DNA of 64,000 nucleotides from Microcyclospora pomicola (GCA_002786065.1 NHNY01000003.1:1240001-1304000), one strand, 5' to 3'. Positions 21,476 through 32,937 are shown, counted from the first letter of the stretch. Numbers and translations: made by a program. Notes: generated from the sequence alone by a model not told the origin.

Positions 21476-21812
21476 AACGGTCGAATTGCTGAAAGTTTAT
21501 CGAAGGGTGTGTATAGCGAAGGAGTTACCGGCGTTCTCAACTGCGGTCATAGAAGTAGATGAATAACACGTCTTTACCTTGATCATTACAGTTGCTCCCT
21601 GTCAACTAGGCAAACTCTCATTCCCAACCATTATTCACTGCACTGGCGCCTGCAGTGCAATCAGTAGACGCAGGTTACCTTAAGATTCTAGGCAGCATGA
21701 CTCTGCCGGCCTACCACGACTATTGACCATAAGCCTCTGACGCCGAGTTTAAAGCTTGCGACTTTTCCTCGGACTTCACGGATTTCACGGATTCTGCTCC
21801 ACCCAGTCCCCA
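21476..21812. other. Intergenic, Arg8 to Zn2Cys6 gene
   Basis: 337 bp; 3' end of arg8 and promoter of the next gene. No other feature seen. Confidence 0.6.
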
Positions 21813-23858
21813 ATGTCTGGTCCGGACGTCACTCCATCAACGGCGTCAGCCAATACACCCTTTGGGACCTCTGGGCATGGCCGCCAACCACACACAAACG
21901 GACATGGATCAGGCTCACCGAACGACGGCGACGAGCGAGAGCGGTCGGCGAAGCGGCAAAAAGTAACTCGTGCCTGCGATTCATGCAAGTCGCGGAAACG
22001 GCGATGTACCGGAGAGCTCCCTTGCTCGGCATGCTGGTCGAACGCGGTGGAGTGTACGTACAATGCCACGTACACGCGCGGTCGACTGGTCGAGCCGACA
22101 CCGTCGACGCATGTCCCAGCCGACCAGCCTCTGGGCAGCTTATCCGCCTTGAGGACCGCGTCGCCGGAAGCGGAGGAGTCCACGGAACTGTACGGACAGT
22201 ATCTGGGTCCCAGTTCTGCGTATTCGTTTCTGCGTCGAGCGTGGCAGCGTTTTGGTAGCGACGCCTCAACACACGGTTTGGATTCCCAGCCGGTCGAGTC
22301 CAGTGTGTCTGTCTTTGCGTTCGGCGACAGACAGGTGCCGCCTGCGTCCACCGAGGAATTCAAGTTTCCAGAACAGAAGGAGGCGATTCGGCTGGTCAAT
22401 CTGTACTTTGACTATTCTATGCCGACATATCGCTTCTTACATCGTGAGACTGTCCTCGGGTGGCTGGACAAGATTCATGCGCATCAAGAGACCGACCAAA
22501 GCGAGCCGCCTCTAAAGGGTGGGCAAGAAATGGTCGTGCTTATGGTTCTTGCTACAGCGGTCACGTTTGATATCAGTGACAATGACGATGTCAGTGCGGA
22601 GAATGAACAATTCTGCGAGCAAATCTATCAGCTCGTACGTCGCAAACTCGCAGAAGAGAGTGGTAAAATCATGGTCAGCTCTGTGCAAGCTAGACTGGCT
22701 GTTTGTCTCTATCTCATGTCGACGTCCCGACCTAATGAGGCATGGTACACGCTAGGGTCTACCATCCAGATGATGTTCGTGTTAGGCATGCATCGGGCTG
22801 GAACAGGTCCTTCTCCCGAGTTGAGCCTTGTCAGATTTGAATCACGCAAACGGGCGTTCTGGGCGGCATCCACACTGGACACATATTTGAGCGTCATTCT
22901 AGGACGTCCCTCTGTGATCAACGAAGAAGACGTTGACCAAAAGCTGCCACGGGCGATTGATGATGCTGAACTAGCTACAGGGACTGTCCCAGCAGGTCAT
23001 ACTTCCAAAGATAGCGTGATTGCTGCTTCTATCCTCCATGCGAAGCTTGCGCGCATTGTAAAGCGTGCAGCTCGCGAACAATATTCCGTCACGAAGAAGA
23101 CAAATCAGCGAAAAGTCGACACTGCTACCAAGCTCAATGCAGAAATTGCGGCTTGGCAAGCCTCTCTTCCGGTCATTCTATCTGGAGCTATCCATCCCTC
23201 CAGCCTGATGCCGGTCTTCCGCCGCCAGATCCAAATTCTGCAGCTTGCCAATGCTCATGCTGTGATGCTCGTAAACAGACCGTTGCTGCTGCAGGATAGT
23301 GCCAGTGGACCGGCGGTGCAGTCCTTGGTTTCTGGCTGTGTGTCCGCCGCGAAGACGACTCTCGAGATGATCCGCGATACTCTTGCGGAGAGAATGAAGA
23401 GTATACCTTTGAAAGCATTGTGGATGACACAATATGTCACATTTACAGCTTTATCCGTGGTATACGTGTTCCTCATACAACGCAGACATGGGCGCTCGGT
23501 GAACATCAGCATTGGCTGCGATGATGATGAGCTGATGCAGCTGGCAGCCACAATCCAGACACATCTCAAGGAGGGTACGAAGTCTAACGCACCAAGTCTT
23601 AGATATAGTATTGTGTTGGAAGAGCTTCAGCAAGAAGCGAGACGTCTCACGGGTAAAGCAATGCCATCACCAGCAGTGTTACCTCAATCTCAACTCGCAG
23701 GATCGGACAACTCCTCAGCTCAGCCTGCCATGGTAAGCACATTTGATTGGGAAGGATTCGCGAGCGACTTCCCCTTCGATTCGAATCTGTGGATGCAGCT
23801 GGATAGTTTCCCTTTCAGTGAGTTTGCCGCTCATATTGACCTTCTAGAACACGACTGA
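21813..23858 (+). CDS. Zn2Cys6 fungal-specific transcription factor
   Basis: 681 residues without introns. A Gal4-type binuclear zinc cluster lies at residues 55-82: CDSCKSRKRRC followed by CSAC and a final Cys before TYN, with the six-cysteine spacing intact. A basic, Ser/Gly-rich leader precedes it. From about 190 to 560 is the fungal-specific transcription factor middle domain. Its usual signatures are the helix with FDYSMPTYRFLHR, the segment ending LGMHRAG and the RKRAFWAASTLDTYLSVILGRP motif. Nuclear regulator; target genes unknown. The C-terminus is Ser/Gln-rich with an acidic, aromatic end (DWEGFASDFPFDSNLW), a plausible activation region. Start chosen at MSGPDV because the frame upstream has no ATG. 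No partner cluster is evident nearby. Confidence 0.9.
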   Translation: MSGPDVTPSTASANTPFGTSGHGRQPHTNGHGSGSPNDGDERERSAKRQKVTRACDSCKSRKRRCTGELPCSACWSNAVECTYNATYTRGRLVEPTPSTHVPADQPLGSLSALRTASPEAEESTELYGQYLGPSSAYSFLRRAWQRFGSDASTHGLDSQPVESSVSVFAFGDRQVPPASTEEFKFPEQKEAIRLVNLYFDYSMPTYRFLHRETVLGWLDKIHAHQETDQSEPPLKGGQEMVVLMVLATAVTFDISDNDDVSAENEQFCEQIYQLVRRKLAEESGKIMVSSVQARLAVCLYLMSTSRPNEAWYTLGSTIQMMFVLGMHRAGTGPSPELSLVRFESRKRAFWAASTLDTYLSVILGRPSVINEEDVDQKLPRAIDDAELATGTVPAGHTSKDSVIAASILHAKLARIVKRAAREQYSVTKKTNQRKVDTATKLNAEIAAWQASLPVILSGAIHPSSLMPVFRRQIQILQLANAHAVMLVNRPLLLQDSASGPAVQSLVSGCVSAAKTTLEMIRDTLAERMKSIPLKALWMTQYVTFTALSVVYVFLIQRRHGRSVNISIGCDDDELMQLAATIQTHLKEGTKSNAPSLRYSIVLEELQQEARRLTGKAMPSPAVLPQSQLAGSDNSSAQPAMVSTFDWEGFASDFPFDSNLWMQLDSFPFSEFAAHIDLLEHD

Positions 23859-24914
23859 CATACTGCAGCGGACTTCGATCTCGAAGGTTAGAGGTTTCAG
23901 TGGTAGAAAGTTGCATATACATGACCAGTGATTGTATGTTCGAGGTCTCGTGCGATGAGCTCTCGCATCAATAGCGTCAGTGCGTGATCTGGTACAGGTC
24001 GCATCACGGCCCAGCTTCAAGTATCTGTATAGAGCTAGAACAGGTATGGCTATTGTGAGCCGGCGATGAACGCATAGCAGCGGATTCTTCTGTCACTTGC
24101 ATATCTTTCTTGTGTGTGACGTTTGTCTTCAGATCCAATACGGCCGAGAAACGCTACTATCCGGCCTTGTTCCGAGTCGCTCTCCGTCGTAATTTTGTGC
24201 ATGTTGACCCGCCAGCCGCTTCAACTTTCGTTGAGAAGCCTTCTAATCTTCTTTGGCACACGACATCGTTGATGGCATGAATGATTATTGAGCCTTCGAG
24301 GACCATGTCAATATGTTATTGTAGCCGTGAGCGTCAATGATGGCTCGGCGTCACGAGCCGGCAGTAGTAAAACAAAGTACCTAGCGGCATTGAAGCACGG
24401 ACCTCGATCACATGCGAGAAACTCCTCAACATTCACATGTCAAAATCATGACTTCAGCTTCTAGCCAAATACAAGAATCGCTCTCTATTGTATGGCTATT
24501 GTGAGTGAGCGCACACTACTCCACGAATATCAATATTGGTCACGGCTGCGTACGCCATCACCACATATTGTCTATTGCCGCCGGTCGCAAGTCATCGCCA
24601 TTCCACCAGTAAACCAGCCCGTGAGCACGTGCAAGAGCAACAATAGCGAAAGGGTGTCCATTGCTGGGGACAACAATAGAAGGAGCTTCGTATTGGCGAT
24701 CAGATCTGTTAGTTCGAGGCGGTTGGGTTTATATACTGTGCGCACGGTCGTGGACGGATCATGCTCCCCCTCGATGTCAGCCATCAGCATCCAACATATC
24801 GGTAAGAGAAGACCGGACGACAAGAGCACATCAGCTGTAGCTCTAAGCCTGCCCATTTCCAATGTCCTCATCGGGGAATGGCCGGCGGCCAGACGGCCCG
24901 ACTTTCAGTCACCA
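23859..24914. other. Long intergenic region before the bHLH gene
   Basis: 1056 bp without a supported gene. Open frames at 24492-24938 run into the first bHLH exon but lack domains; this is most likely promoter and leader of that regulator. Confidence 0.5.
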
Positions 24915-26517
24915 ATGGATGGGCTCAAGCACTCGTAAGTTCCCATAGCCATCTTCACCTGCCATTGTCACATGCTTGCGGTTGTACCCGAGACTTCACT
25001 CACGCAGAATATCAGCATCAACCCAATCGAGCGTCTTTGGCTATATACCCCTGCCAGCCGACAACTCATCAGGCGGTCCTTCAGACAACAGCGTCAATCA
25101 GAGCTCGATCCTCAACAATCAGGAGTCACAATACCTAGGCACCTTCCTTGACAATACCGATTTCTTCAAGAGCATGGACGCGGGGATCAAGCAGGAGCAC
25201 GGGCCCTATGAAACATCACTTGCATACGGGGATGCCACCGACATGCTTTCGAATCCGTTCCTCGCCACACAAGCTGGCGGTCACAGATCGCAGTCTTATG
25301 CTTCAAGTTATTACCCTCTTGGCCAAGCCCAGGGCACTGGCCAATACGATGACAGTAGCGCTGCTCATTCCTTGATGGGGTTGGCGAATCCGCAGCATTC
25401 GCAGGCGGCGATGTCGTGGGGAGCTCTGACCACACCCAATGGCATGTCCGACGCTTCCGCCTCGTTCAATGCGCCTGTCCAACGTTTCAACTCCAGCCAC
25501 CTCCGCACCAATACCCACTACAATCAACCTAGTGGACCGTCTCTGAATCAGCAAACTTATCATCAAGACAACACGCAACACACAAATCAAATCACTCATG
25601 CACCACAACCGCGCTACCAGGAAAACATCAATCTCTTCCAGTTCGGACAGTCTGCAAATCCAACCCCCACCAACCATCATCGCAATCCCGATTTGCGCGC
25701 CATAGAAGCTCGTTTTGGCACAGACGACAGCTTCGGCAGTAACGGGTATCGAGGATCGATTCGTAGTTTTGAGCATGAGAAATATGCAAACTTGAACAGT
25801 ATGCCACTGGCCGATCGTGCTGCGAATTACAACATGGGCGGAGCACATGTCGCCACCCAGCGGCGCACCTCCACATACGATTCCGTAGCAGGAGAGGAAC
25901 GGTCGCATTCGGTCAAGCGCCGGAAGACGAAGGTGGAAACGGAGGATGACGACGATGATTACCAGCCGGACGGCAGTGCGACTGGAACCACACAGAAAAG
26001 ACAGCAGAAGGCACTGAAGGGTGCTGATGCCAGTCATACAACTCCAAGCAAGAATGGCGGATCCCGTCGCAAGTCGGTACCAAACGTCGCGCCCGCACGC
26101 CGACCTTCGACTGTCGCTCCCTACGACGATGGTTCCGCTTCTCCAGATGCCATGGCATCAGAATCGCCCGGAGATAGCGGCGACTTGAGCAGCATGAGAA
26201 AGCGTTCTCGCGTGCGTGGAAGCGATGCTGCTGCCGCGGCAGGCCGTCAAAACCTGACCGACGCGCAGAAGCGCGAGAATCACATCCGATCGGAGCAGAA
26301 ACGGCGCAACATTATCAAGCAAGGATACAATGATCTCAACCACATGGTCCCCAATCTTTCCGGCGGTCGCAGCGGGCTGTCCAAAGCTGAGATCCTGAAG
26401 GAACTCATCACGTACCTCGAGGACACTGCTGGAGGCAACAAAGCCCTCGCGCACCTGCTGTCGCCGGCTGAAAGGGCGGAAATGGCTGAGGCTAGCAGCA
26501 GTGGCGGTCCATCATGA
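24915..26517 (+). CDS. bHLH transcription factor
   Basis: Exons 24915-24934 (only 20 bp) and 25008-26517 give 509 residues. Splicing the tiny first exon (MDGLKH) to the long exon removes the need for a start in a frame that otherwise lacks an ATG. Residues about 422-485 form a basic helix-loop-helix domain: basic part KRENHIRSEQKRRNIIKQGY, loop NLSGGRSG, second helix SKAEILKELITYLEDT. The basic region keeps the His-x3-Glu-x2-Arg-Arg pattern of E-box binders and is closest to the Ino4/Mlx-like fungal group, though the target is unknown. The rest is low-complexity, rich in Gln, Asn, Ser and His, with acidic DDDDDYQPD and a basic VKRRKTK that may be a nuclear localisation signal. Nuclear protein. 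Confidence 0.87.
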
Positions 26518-27221
26518 GCATAACGAGAGTGCGAACTACGAACATCGATACGACATGTACCCTGGCAACGAACATAGAGATCTGGAAATACTGTCTATAT
26601 CACCGCACCTTTGGCAGAGAGTGCAGCATACCGGAAGGCACGCGACCCACGAATCTCTGTACACACCATCGAGCACGACGGCCGCACAACCTTATGTGAT
26701 ATATCGGGCGCGACGAAGGCAACGGACGGAGAGGCACATGCTCTTCAACTGCATTGCTCATTGGATCTTCGGCATTCAACCTTTCTCTTCCTCTCTCTCT
26801 GGCGAAAGATACCACCGGCACATTGCGCGAGCGAGCGAGCAAGCAAGCAAGCATGCGGGCAGTTGATACGTCGATGTATTCGACTTTGTCTAAATCAGTC
26901 GGTGGCTTTTTATGTTGTTTATACTTTGTATCTTGTTTGTGCAGCCATCTCTTCTTTCACTTCATCAGTGTATTGGTCTGTAGTCTGATTTCTTGTGAGT
27001 TGTGAGTGTAGATGATCCAAGACTAGCACATGATGTCGGCGCTGGCTGCTGGCTCTTGAACATACTCTAACGTTTCGTCCTTATGGACCACTCAAAACTC
27101 ATGTCTCATGTTACAGAATTTATGGTCGACTGAGCAACATCATTTCTCGCGCTTGTGAGTCGTCGTACGCAGGACGACTTTTAACGATCGCCACAGCGAC
27201 TTACCCTCATGTGATGCCTTC
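26518..27221. other. Intergenic between convergent genes
   Basis: 704 bp of 3' flanking sequence between the bHLH gene and the monooxygenase; only a small tetranucleotide repeat stands out. Confidence 0.6.
26826..26852. repeat. GCGA/GCAA tetranucleotide microsatellite
   Basis: Tandem GCGA units passing into GCAA units, downstream of the bHLH stop. Confidence 0.8.
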
Positions 27222-29450
27222 CTAGAAGATAGGCTTGGCCACCACTCCCGACGTCCTCCTTTCCGGCCGCACATACGTCGTGGAGGCCACATAATCCTTG
27301 CTCGGGCCGCGCACAGTATGCCGAATCTTGAAGCTCGGCAGCGTGATGGCTTTAAACGGCAGCTCGTACGCCGTCTGATACATGTCTTTCACGCATAAGT
27401 GGTCCGCGTTGGCCATCCACACATTCCCCTCCGCTCCTCTCGTGAATTTCAGGTCGTGGAACAGGTAGTCGACTTCGAGATCGTTGTCTGGCTTCACGAA
27501 CCATACGCTCAGCCGATCTCCCGCCTCGATGTAGCGATATACGTAGCGTCTGCTGGCACGCATCTCGAAACCGCGAGCGGAGCGGAACACTCCGGTCTCG
27601 ATGTATAGGTACTCCAGATCGAAATGCTCCTTGGCTGCGCTGTGAGTGGGAAAACGTGGATGGAAAGATGCAGTACCGGTCAGCGTGCCGGAAAAGTTCT
27701 CGTCTGTACTCACGATCTGGCGTGTGATGTTCCAGTCTCCTTGCATCGCTCGGAATGCCGCACGTGGAACATACTTGCCGTGCTGCATGCACTCATTCCA
27801 TGTGTCGTAGAGATCACGCATAATTGCGTCCGCGTGAGTACGGTCGTCATCAGGCGAGACATACCGCGCAGGAGATGCGCAGCCTTCCCGCTCGGCAAAG
27901 GAGCCATCGTTTCTGGTCAGCGAGAGATGACTCGCAATATCTGCGAGGTATCCAGCGTAGTCCTGGAACCAGTATTGTGGCACATCGCGGGCTCGGTCTT
28001 GCATGGCTTGTCGAATGTTGAAAAGCTTTGCCTGTGATTCATAGGGCTTTTCAGGGGCCATACTGCCATGCAACCAGCGCTCAGCCACCAGTCGGGCTTG
28101 CATTTCCATCATGGGCCAGTATGGGCCTTCGTAGAAGCCAATGAAAGCGATGTCTGGTATTGCATTACTGCCGGTCTGCCATTGTCCCAGTATGAGTGGC
28201 AGACGCATACTTTCGGGATCAAAATTGAGTGCATGCTTTACATCTTCGGCAAGGAAGTCTAGAGCTACCATTGGTGTGTATCCAGTCGCATAGATTACCG
28301 CAGCTATGTTTTCAAGCTTGATCTTTCCGTCTTTGGTCATGACTGAAGCTACAGCTTTTCCATCGAGCCCGGATTTTACGTTCGTGACTCTCCCAGCCAC
28401 GACGTCAATCAGTCCATTTTGGACAAAGCCCCAATAGCTTTCGCTCAGAGCGACATAAGCTGGATGTCTCGATTCCCCAGGATCGTTGACGAGTGCGTCA
28501 CTCAAGTCGGACTGATCGCCTCCAGCCATTGCTTGTATGGCGCGATGGATCATGTCCTTGGTCTCTGGAGATTGCTGACCACCGTAAGAGGCCATACCAG
28601 GGGCGCGTTTCGAAAGATCGTATAGCTTAAGATCCAAAGGTGTGTAGATAGCAGAACCGGGTTCGTACTCATTGTAAGGAGGTAAAGGATATAGTGGACG
28701 TGGTGTGACATGAATGACTTTGTAGCCTTCATACCTACGGTGTGTAGACTTTTGAGGGGACCAGCGAGCATTTGAAAGCTGCATTGCCACTGCTGCAGCA
28801 GTCTCTCCTGACGAGTTGCCGCCGCCGATGATCAAGATGTTTCCAGTGCCAGATTCCGCGTCGAGCAGATCATCCAGACGCCGGAACTGGGAACTGTGCA
28901 CCGCCTCTACATGTGATCCATCCAGATCAAACATGTCACTCCTCGGTGCTCGTAGTGCAGAGAAGAAGCCGGATCCGATCAATAAGAAGTCGAAGGTATG
29001 CATTTCAGTCTTCTGTCGCCCATCCCTAATAGTCACTCTCCACTGCTTCGGACTGCCATCCAAGCGCTCAGTTCGGACAACTTCACACCGGAGCTTGAGA
29101 TACTCATCAGGGATGTACTTTTCTCGGTATGTCTCCAAGTATCGATTGACCTGCCACGCCTTAGGAAACATTGGAGCAGTGGCCGGCGTGGGTTGCATCG
29201 GGTCTGCATGTTGACTGCGTAGATCGACTGTATTCCAGTCCAGATCGGAGAAGCCTACCGTGAATCTTGAAAGGTTCGTGGGAGTCTGAGGATCCAGATA
29301 ACCAGTCGTAGATCTTTCATCAAGCGCCCAGATCCCACCTATCCTATGGTTCCTTTCGTATATCGTCACTGAGAACTGCCCGGATTGGATGAATGTTTTT
29401 GCTGCTACCAGACCTGCTGGGCCAGCACCTACGATGCACACTGACTTCAT
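27222..29450 (-). CDS. Flavin-containing monooxygenase fused to DUF6314
   Basis: 742 residues, no introns, ATG at 29450. The N-terminal 540 residues form an FMO-like, NADPH- and FAD-dependent oxygenase. FAD motif GAGPAG is at residues 7-12, NADPH motif GGGNSSGE near 205, and ATGYTP near 391. The FMO-type segment between them (HVEAVHSSQFRRL) is less canonical. From about 566 to 735 lies a DUF6314 domain: MQGDWNITRQI, GTASF, the paired-aromatic EYLYIETGVF and VWFVKPDNDLEVDYLFHDL. The domain is of unknown function and usually found in bacteria and fungi as a lipocalin-like barrel. Such a fusion suggests the C-terminal domain binds or presents the oxygenase substrate; this is inference. No peroxisomal or secretion signal. 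The frame upstream of 29450 has no ATG. Confidence 0.85.
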   Translation of the reverse strand: MKSVCIVGAGPAGLVAAKTFIQSGQFSVTIYERNHRIGGIWALDERSTTGYLDPQTPTNLSRFTVGFSDLDWNTVDLRSQHADPMQPTPATAPMFPKAWQVNRYLETYREKYIPDEYLKLRCEVVRTERLDGSPKQWRVTIRDGRQKTEMHTFDFLLIGSGFFSALRAPRSDMFDLDGSHVEAVHSSQFRRLDDLLDAESGTGNILIIGGGNSSGETAAAVAMQLSNARWSPQKSTHRRYEGYKVIHVTPRPLYPLPPYNEYEPGSAIYTPLDLKLYDLSKRAPGMASYGGQQSPETKDMIHRAIQAMAGGDQSDLSDALVNDPGESRHPAYVALSESYWGFVQNGLIDVVAGRVTNVKSGLDGKAVASVMTKDGKIKLENIAAVIYATGYTPMVALDFLAEDVKHALNFDPESMRLPLILGQWQTGSNAIPDIAFIGFYEGPYWPMMEMQARLVAERWLHGSMAPEKPYESQAKLFNIRQAMQDRARDVPQYWFQDYAGYLADIASHLSLTRNDGSFAEREGCASPARYVSPDDDRTHADAIMRDLYDTWNECMQHGKYVPRAAFRAMQGDWNITRQIVSTDENFSGTLTGTASFHPRFPTHSAAKEHFDLEYLYIETGVFRSARGFEMRASRRYVYRYIEAGDRLSVWFVKPDNDLEVDYLFHDLKFTRGAEGNVWMANADHLCVKDMYQTAYELPFKAITLPSFKIRHTVRGPSKDYVASTTYVRPERRTSGVVAKPIF

Positions 29451-29932
29451 GTTGTCATTTTCAACTGTGATACGTCGTGAGGCACACCAGAACGAGGTCA
29501 ACCTGGAGCTTTGCTGTATTAGTTAGAGTAACCACTGCCCGAGACGTCTATAATCGCAGCATCCTGTCTTCGCCGAGGCCGCCGGAGAGCGTGAGAGACC
29601 AACAACGGCGCTGGCAATCTCGAAACGATCAATCGTAGCCTAACAGAGGCGAATGCAAATGTTGTAGGCTTGTATATCCCTACGACATGTGACGGATGAT
29701 GTGGACACCCACGTCAGGATGTGGCTGAAGTTCACTCTGTCAAATGACTGCCTGCCGACAGGCCTCCACGAGCCTGATCTTCAAGTGCTGGCGAGCTCCG
29801 ACGGCCATCTTGCATCTTCAACTCCAGCCCACTGCGACTGATACATAGGGTGTTTTCATATACAGTATACTCAGCAAAGAAAAAAAAAAGATCAAAGACA
29901 AACCCCTTGCCTCGGCCTCATCTTCACACAAT
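29451..29932. promoter_or_regulatory. Divergent promoter between monooxygenase and CUE-like gene
   Basis: 482 bp separating two outward-transcribed genes, so it must hold both promoters. An A11 run at 29880-29890 lies 43 bp before the CUE-like start. No specific factor site can be assigned. Confidence 0.5.
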
Positions 29933-30355
29933 ATGTCGAACCCAGGCCCATGCGATCAATCCCACTCAAGCAACGGACCACCTCATTACAGCAGCAACAA
30001 CCCCTTCGCCCAGAACGCACAACCACAACAACAAGCACCCCCTCATCAACAAACCCCCAACTACAGCAATGCGCCCGGCTACCAAGCACCCCCAGGACCT
30101 CCGCCCCGCCGCGTCGGCACCTTCGAGGAGAGCGCGTTCGTGCCGGAGGACGAGCGTGGCGAGCAGCGCGAAGCCATGGAGCAGTTCGAGCTGACCAAGT
30201 CCGGGCCCGAGGACGGCACCGATCGCGATGTGGCGACGCTGCAGCAGGAGTTCCCTGCTGTGGACGGCAGCCTGATTGCGGCGCTGTATGGCGACTCGAA
30301 GAGTCTGAGTGGGACGAGGGAGATGTTGCGCGAGCTGGCGGGTGGGCAGTCGTAG
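29933..30355 (+). CDS. Small proline/glutamine-rich protein with CUE-like domain
   Basis: 140 residues, no intron. The first 65 residues are disordered and rich in Pro, Gln, Asn and Ser. The last 45 (DVATLQQEFPAVDGSLIAAL then a Met-Leu pair) have the Phe-Pro and di-leucine-like layout of CUE ubiquitin-binding domains (LxxxFPxvxxxxIxxxL...LL). Thus it probably binds ubiquitin; partner and location unknown. Codon use is GC-rich and like its neighbours, and the ATG follows a CA-rich leader. A weak alternative is that the helix pair is a generic fungal UBA-like fold. Confidence 0.7.
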   Translation: MSNPGPCDQSHSSNGPPHYSSNNPFAQNAQPQQQAPPHQQTPNYSNAPGYQAPPGPPPRRVGTFEESAFVPEDERGEQREAMEQFELTKSGPEDGTDRDVATLQQEFPAVDGSLIAALYGDSKSLSGTREMLRELAGGQS

Positions 30356-30814
30356 AGTGAGGTCTTGCGGGAGGGGACTGTAGGGAGAGGGTCCTTGGGG
30401 ACGGAGTGCAGTAGTTCGGATGTGTTCTAACGTCTTGAATACGAAGTCATGAGAGGGGAGGTGGTTGTGCTTTTTGAACAGTATTCGCCTTGGTAGATGA
30501 TGAGAGTCGCCCAACTCAGGCATCACCTAGGGAGGTTGTTGTACTACGCACTCAAAGCAGAATGGGATTATCATCATACCACATTCCTCGACCGAAAGCA
30601 TGATCTTGTGCACCGGACTTGTGAACGAGGAACATGATTGTTGCCACAGATGGCCATGCAATATGGCGACCTTCTCGAATTAGAATACTGGTATACAGCC
30701 AAGCTTGTTTGATCCTTTTGCCGAACGCTCCACGCCCCGTCGCTTGTCATCCCATACACGTAAACCATAATCACGTTGCTCCCCAAAACCTTTACGATCG
30801 TGCCGATGCTGCTC
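30356..30814. other. Intergenic between convergent genes
   Basis: 459 bp of 3' flanks between the CUE-like and Hsp70-like genes; nothing else seen. Confidence 0.6.
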
Positions 30815-32806
30815 TCAATGGAAATCCGCCTGCACGCTGCCGTACTTGACCCCATCGACTCGCAGCTCGAAGAGCATGTTTGCGCTCTCGATCTTCATCT
30901 GGAGCTCGAAATCTAGATTGTCAAACTCCACGCCTTTCGTGGTGGTCAGTCGTGTGAAGAGGCTTCGGGGGACGGCGTTCAAATCGGTCGTGAGGGTGCA
31001 GACGGTGATGAGCGATTTGTTGTGGGCGTCCGGGGCGGTGTCTTCTTCGCAGCCGATGAGTTCGTCCTCGACAATCAGAGACTGGCCGGGACGGAAGTTG
31101 CGTGTGTAGTGGAAGGAGATGGGCTGGTCGGATGATATAGGGGTGCCCTGCAGTGGTTATGTCAGTATTTGCAAACGAGGTTGGTGCATGACGGAGGCCG
31201 TTACCTTTGCGATGTGCCACTGCATCCGATCGCTGACCATCCATCTCTCCCACAACGGGCTCCAATACCGATCAGCGATTGGGTGTCTCATCTCGTCAAA
31301 TACCGTGGCATAGCTTGTGCCGTAATGCCAACGACTTCGCCTCTTCTCTACCAGACTGCCTTCTACGCCTCGGATCACTGCTCCTCGCACGACGGCCGTC
31401 CATGCATGCATTGGTTGCAGGACCTCAACACTTTGATGTGGCGCATCCGCGATCTCATGCGTAGGTCGCTCCGAGTATGCTGGCGGTGGTTCCGCCGAGT
31501 TGAAGTGCTGTTTTAGTCGTGTGTACAGGTAATTGCTTTGTCCGAAACCACCAACCAGGATGATGCCGGTAACCACTCCCCGTTTTGATCGGATGGTGGT
31601 GACTTGACCTTCCACGAGGTCAATCACTTGCCGTATCACCGGCTCGAAGATTTCTTTGACTTGCTCAGCGGTCATCACCAGGAATCCGCTGTCCAGCCCC
31701 ACCGTCTCATCATCTGGTAGTCCTGGGAATGGCACGTTGACTTCGCTATGCTCGCTCTCGTTGAAATTGCGCTTGACAAACTCCTCAAAATATCGCAGTC
31801 CCATCATCCACGTCTTCGGCTTCTTCTGTCGCATGTTCCAATATCGCTCCTCTCCTATTCTTGCTTTGACATGATCCTCGAACCGATAGTTCAGGAAGGC
31901 GGAGCCACAGAGTCCTCCAGTGCCGACGGCGCTCTCTTCCACTCGCAGAGGTGACACATTTGTGACTTTATATGCGATCAGATCTACGGTTCCTCCACCT
32001 GCGTCGCAAACGATGAAGTTATCCCCAACCGTGAGGCCATTCGGTTGGATGGTCTTCAAAGTGTATACTGCTGCTGCCTCAGGCTCACTGATCAGCTTCA
32101 GTTTGTGTCTGTTGCCCATTCCCGCTCTTTCTGCAGCTTGCAGTGTCGCATTCTTCGCCGCATCACTCCACACCGCCGGCACGGTGAGTATGAACTCCAT
32201 CTTCGTAGTCGCCATGAACGAGCTTCCATATCTTCTTGTCAAGGTCTCCAGGGTATGTTCGTAGAGTTTGGTCAGGTAATCGGATACCGCATCCATGACC
32301 GTGCGTTCGCATTTTCGAAGCTGGGCGGCAGTCTCGAGCGGACTCACGAAGTGCGGTAGCTTCTGATTTCGATCCAGGAACAGCTTGATGCATCGCAATC
32401 GAGGCTCTTCGGGTTTGAACTGGAATCCCCATTGGATACGAGGGACTGCATTGTCTTCTACAGGGCTGACCGCGCCGTCGCCATCATTCGAACGATCAAC
32501 CACCTCGTATGCGATCTCGGTGGGGACTTTGTCTGATGTTATCCCATTCCCTCCAGGCCAGGTCTTGATTATGTCCACATCGTCCGGTGTCGCGCTGTAG
32601 ACAGCTGCCACGCCTGAGTATGTTGTGCCAAAGTCGACACCCACCACCAATCGATCCGGCTGTCGCTGCTGTATGTCGTCGTCGTTCGCGATCGCGTGCG
32701 CTTCGCTGCCGTTGCTCGGCCCGGCATTGGAGGCAGGACGGTCCATCTTCTCGCTTTCTTCATGCTCCGTCCCACGAGCACTATTGTTGGAGGACGGGAC
32801 AGCCAT
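30815..32806 (-). CDS. Hsp70-like ATPase (fungal HSPA12-type family)
   Basis: Exons 32806-31205 and 31147-30815 give 644 residues. Actin/Hsp70-fold protein. Phosphate-1 motif VGVDFGTTYSG is at residues 55-65, phosphate-2 motif CDAGGGTVDL near 270 and adenosine motif ILVGGFGQSNYL near 435; the connecting motif includes ISEPEAAAVYTL. A 50-residue acidic, low-complexity N-terminus precedes the fold. There is no canonical substrate-binding domain or EEVD tail; the last 110 residues are a divergent beta-rich region. This layout fits the large fungal family of Hsp70-like proteins with few known roles, sometimes near HET genes; a HET-domain gene lies 7.5 kb away. The decayed transposon at 32898 lies only 91 bp from the start codon, so the native promoter has probably been displaced. 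Confidence 0.87.
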
Positions 32807-32897
32807 GACGAATGGCCGGATCCAAGGACGACTGGTCGGTGGCTTGACGTCGAACTGCAGTCGAGGTCACACTTAGAAGCTGTGGTGGGCTAGCTTT

Positions 32898-32937
32898 GGA
32901 CGGAGCTCAATTGCGCTTAGCTTGCTCCTATTGTCAA
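32898..32937 (+). repeat. Left terminal inverted repeat of the 4.6-kb element
   Basis: Starts GGACGGAGCTCAATTGCGCT and pairs with 37494-37533. Most differences are C in the right copy against T here, as RIP would give. Confidence 0.88.
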
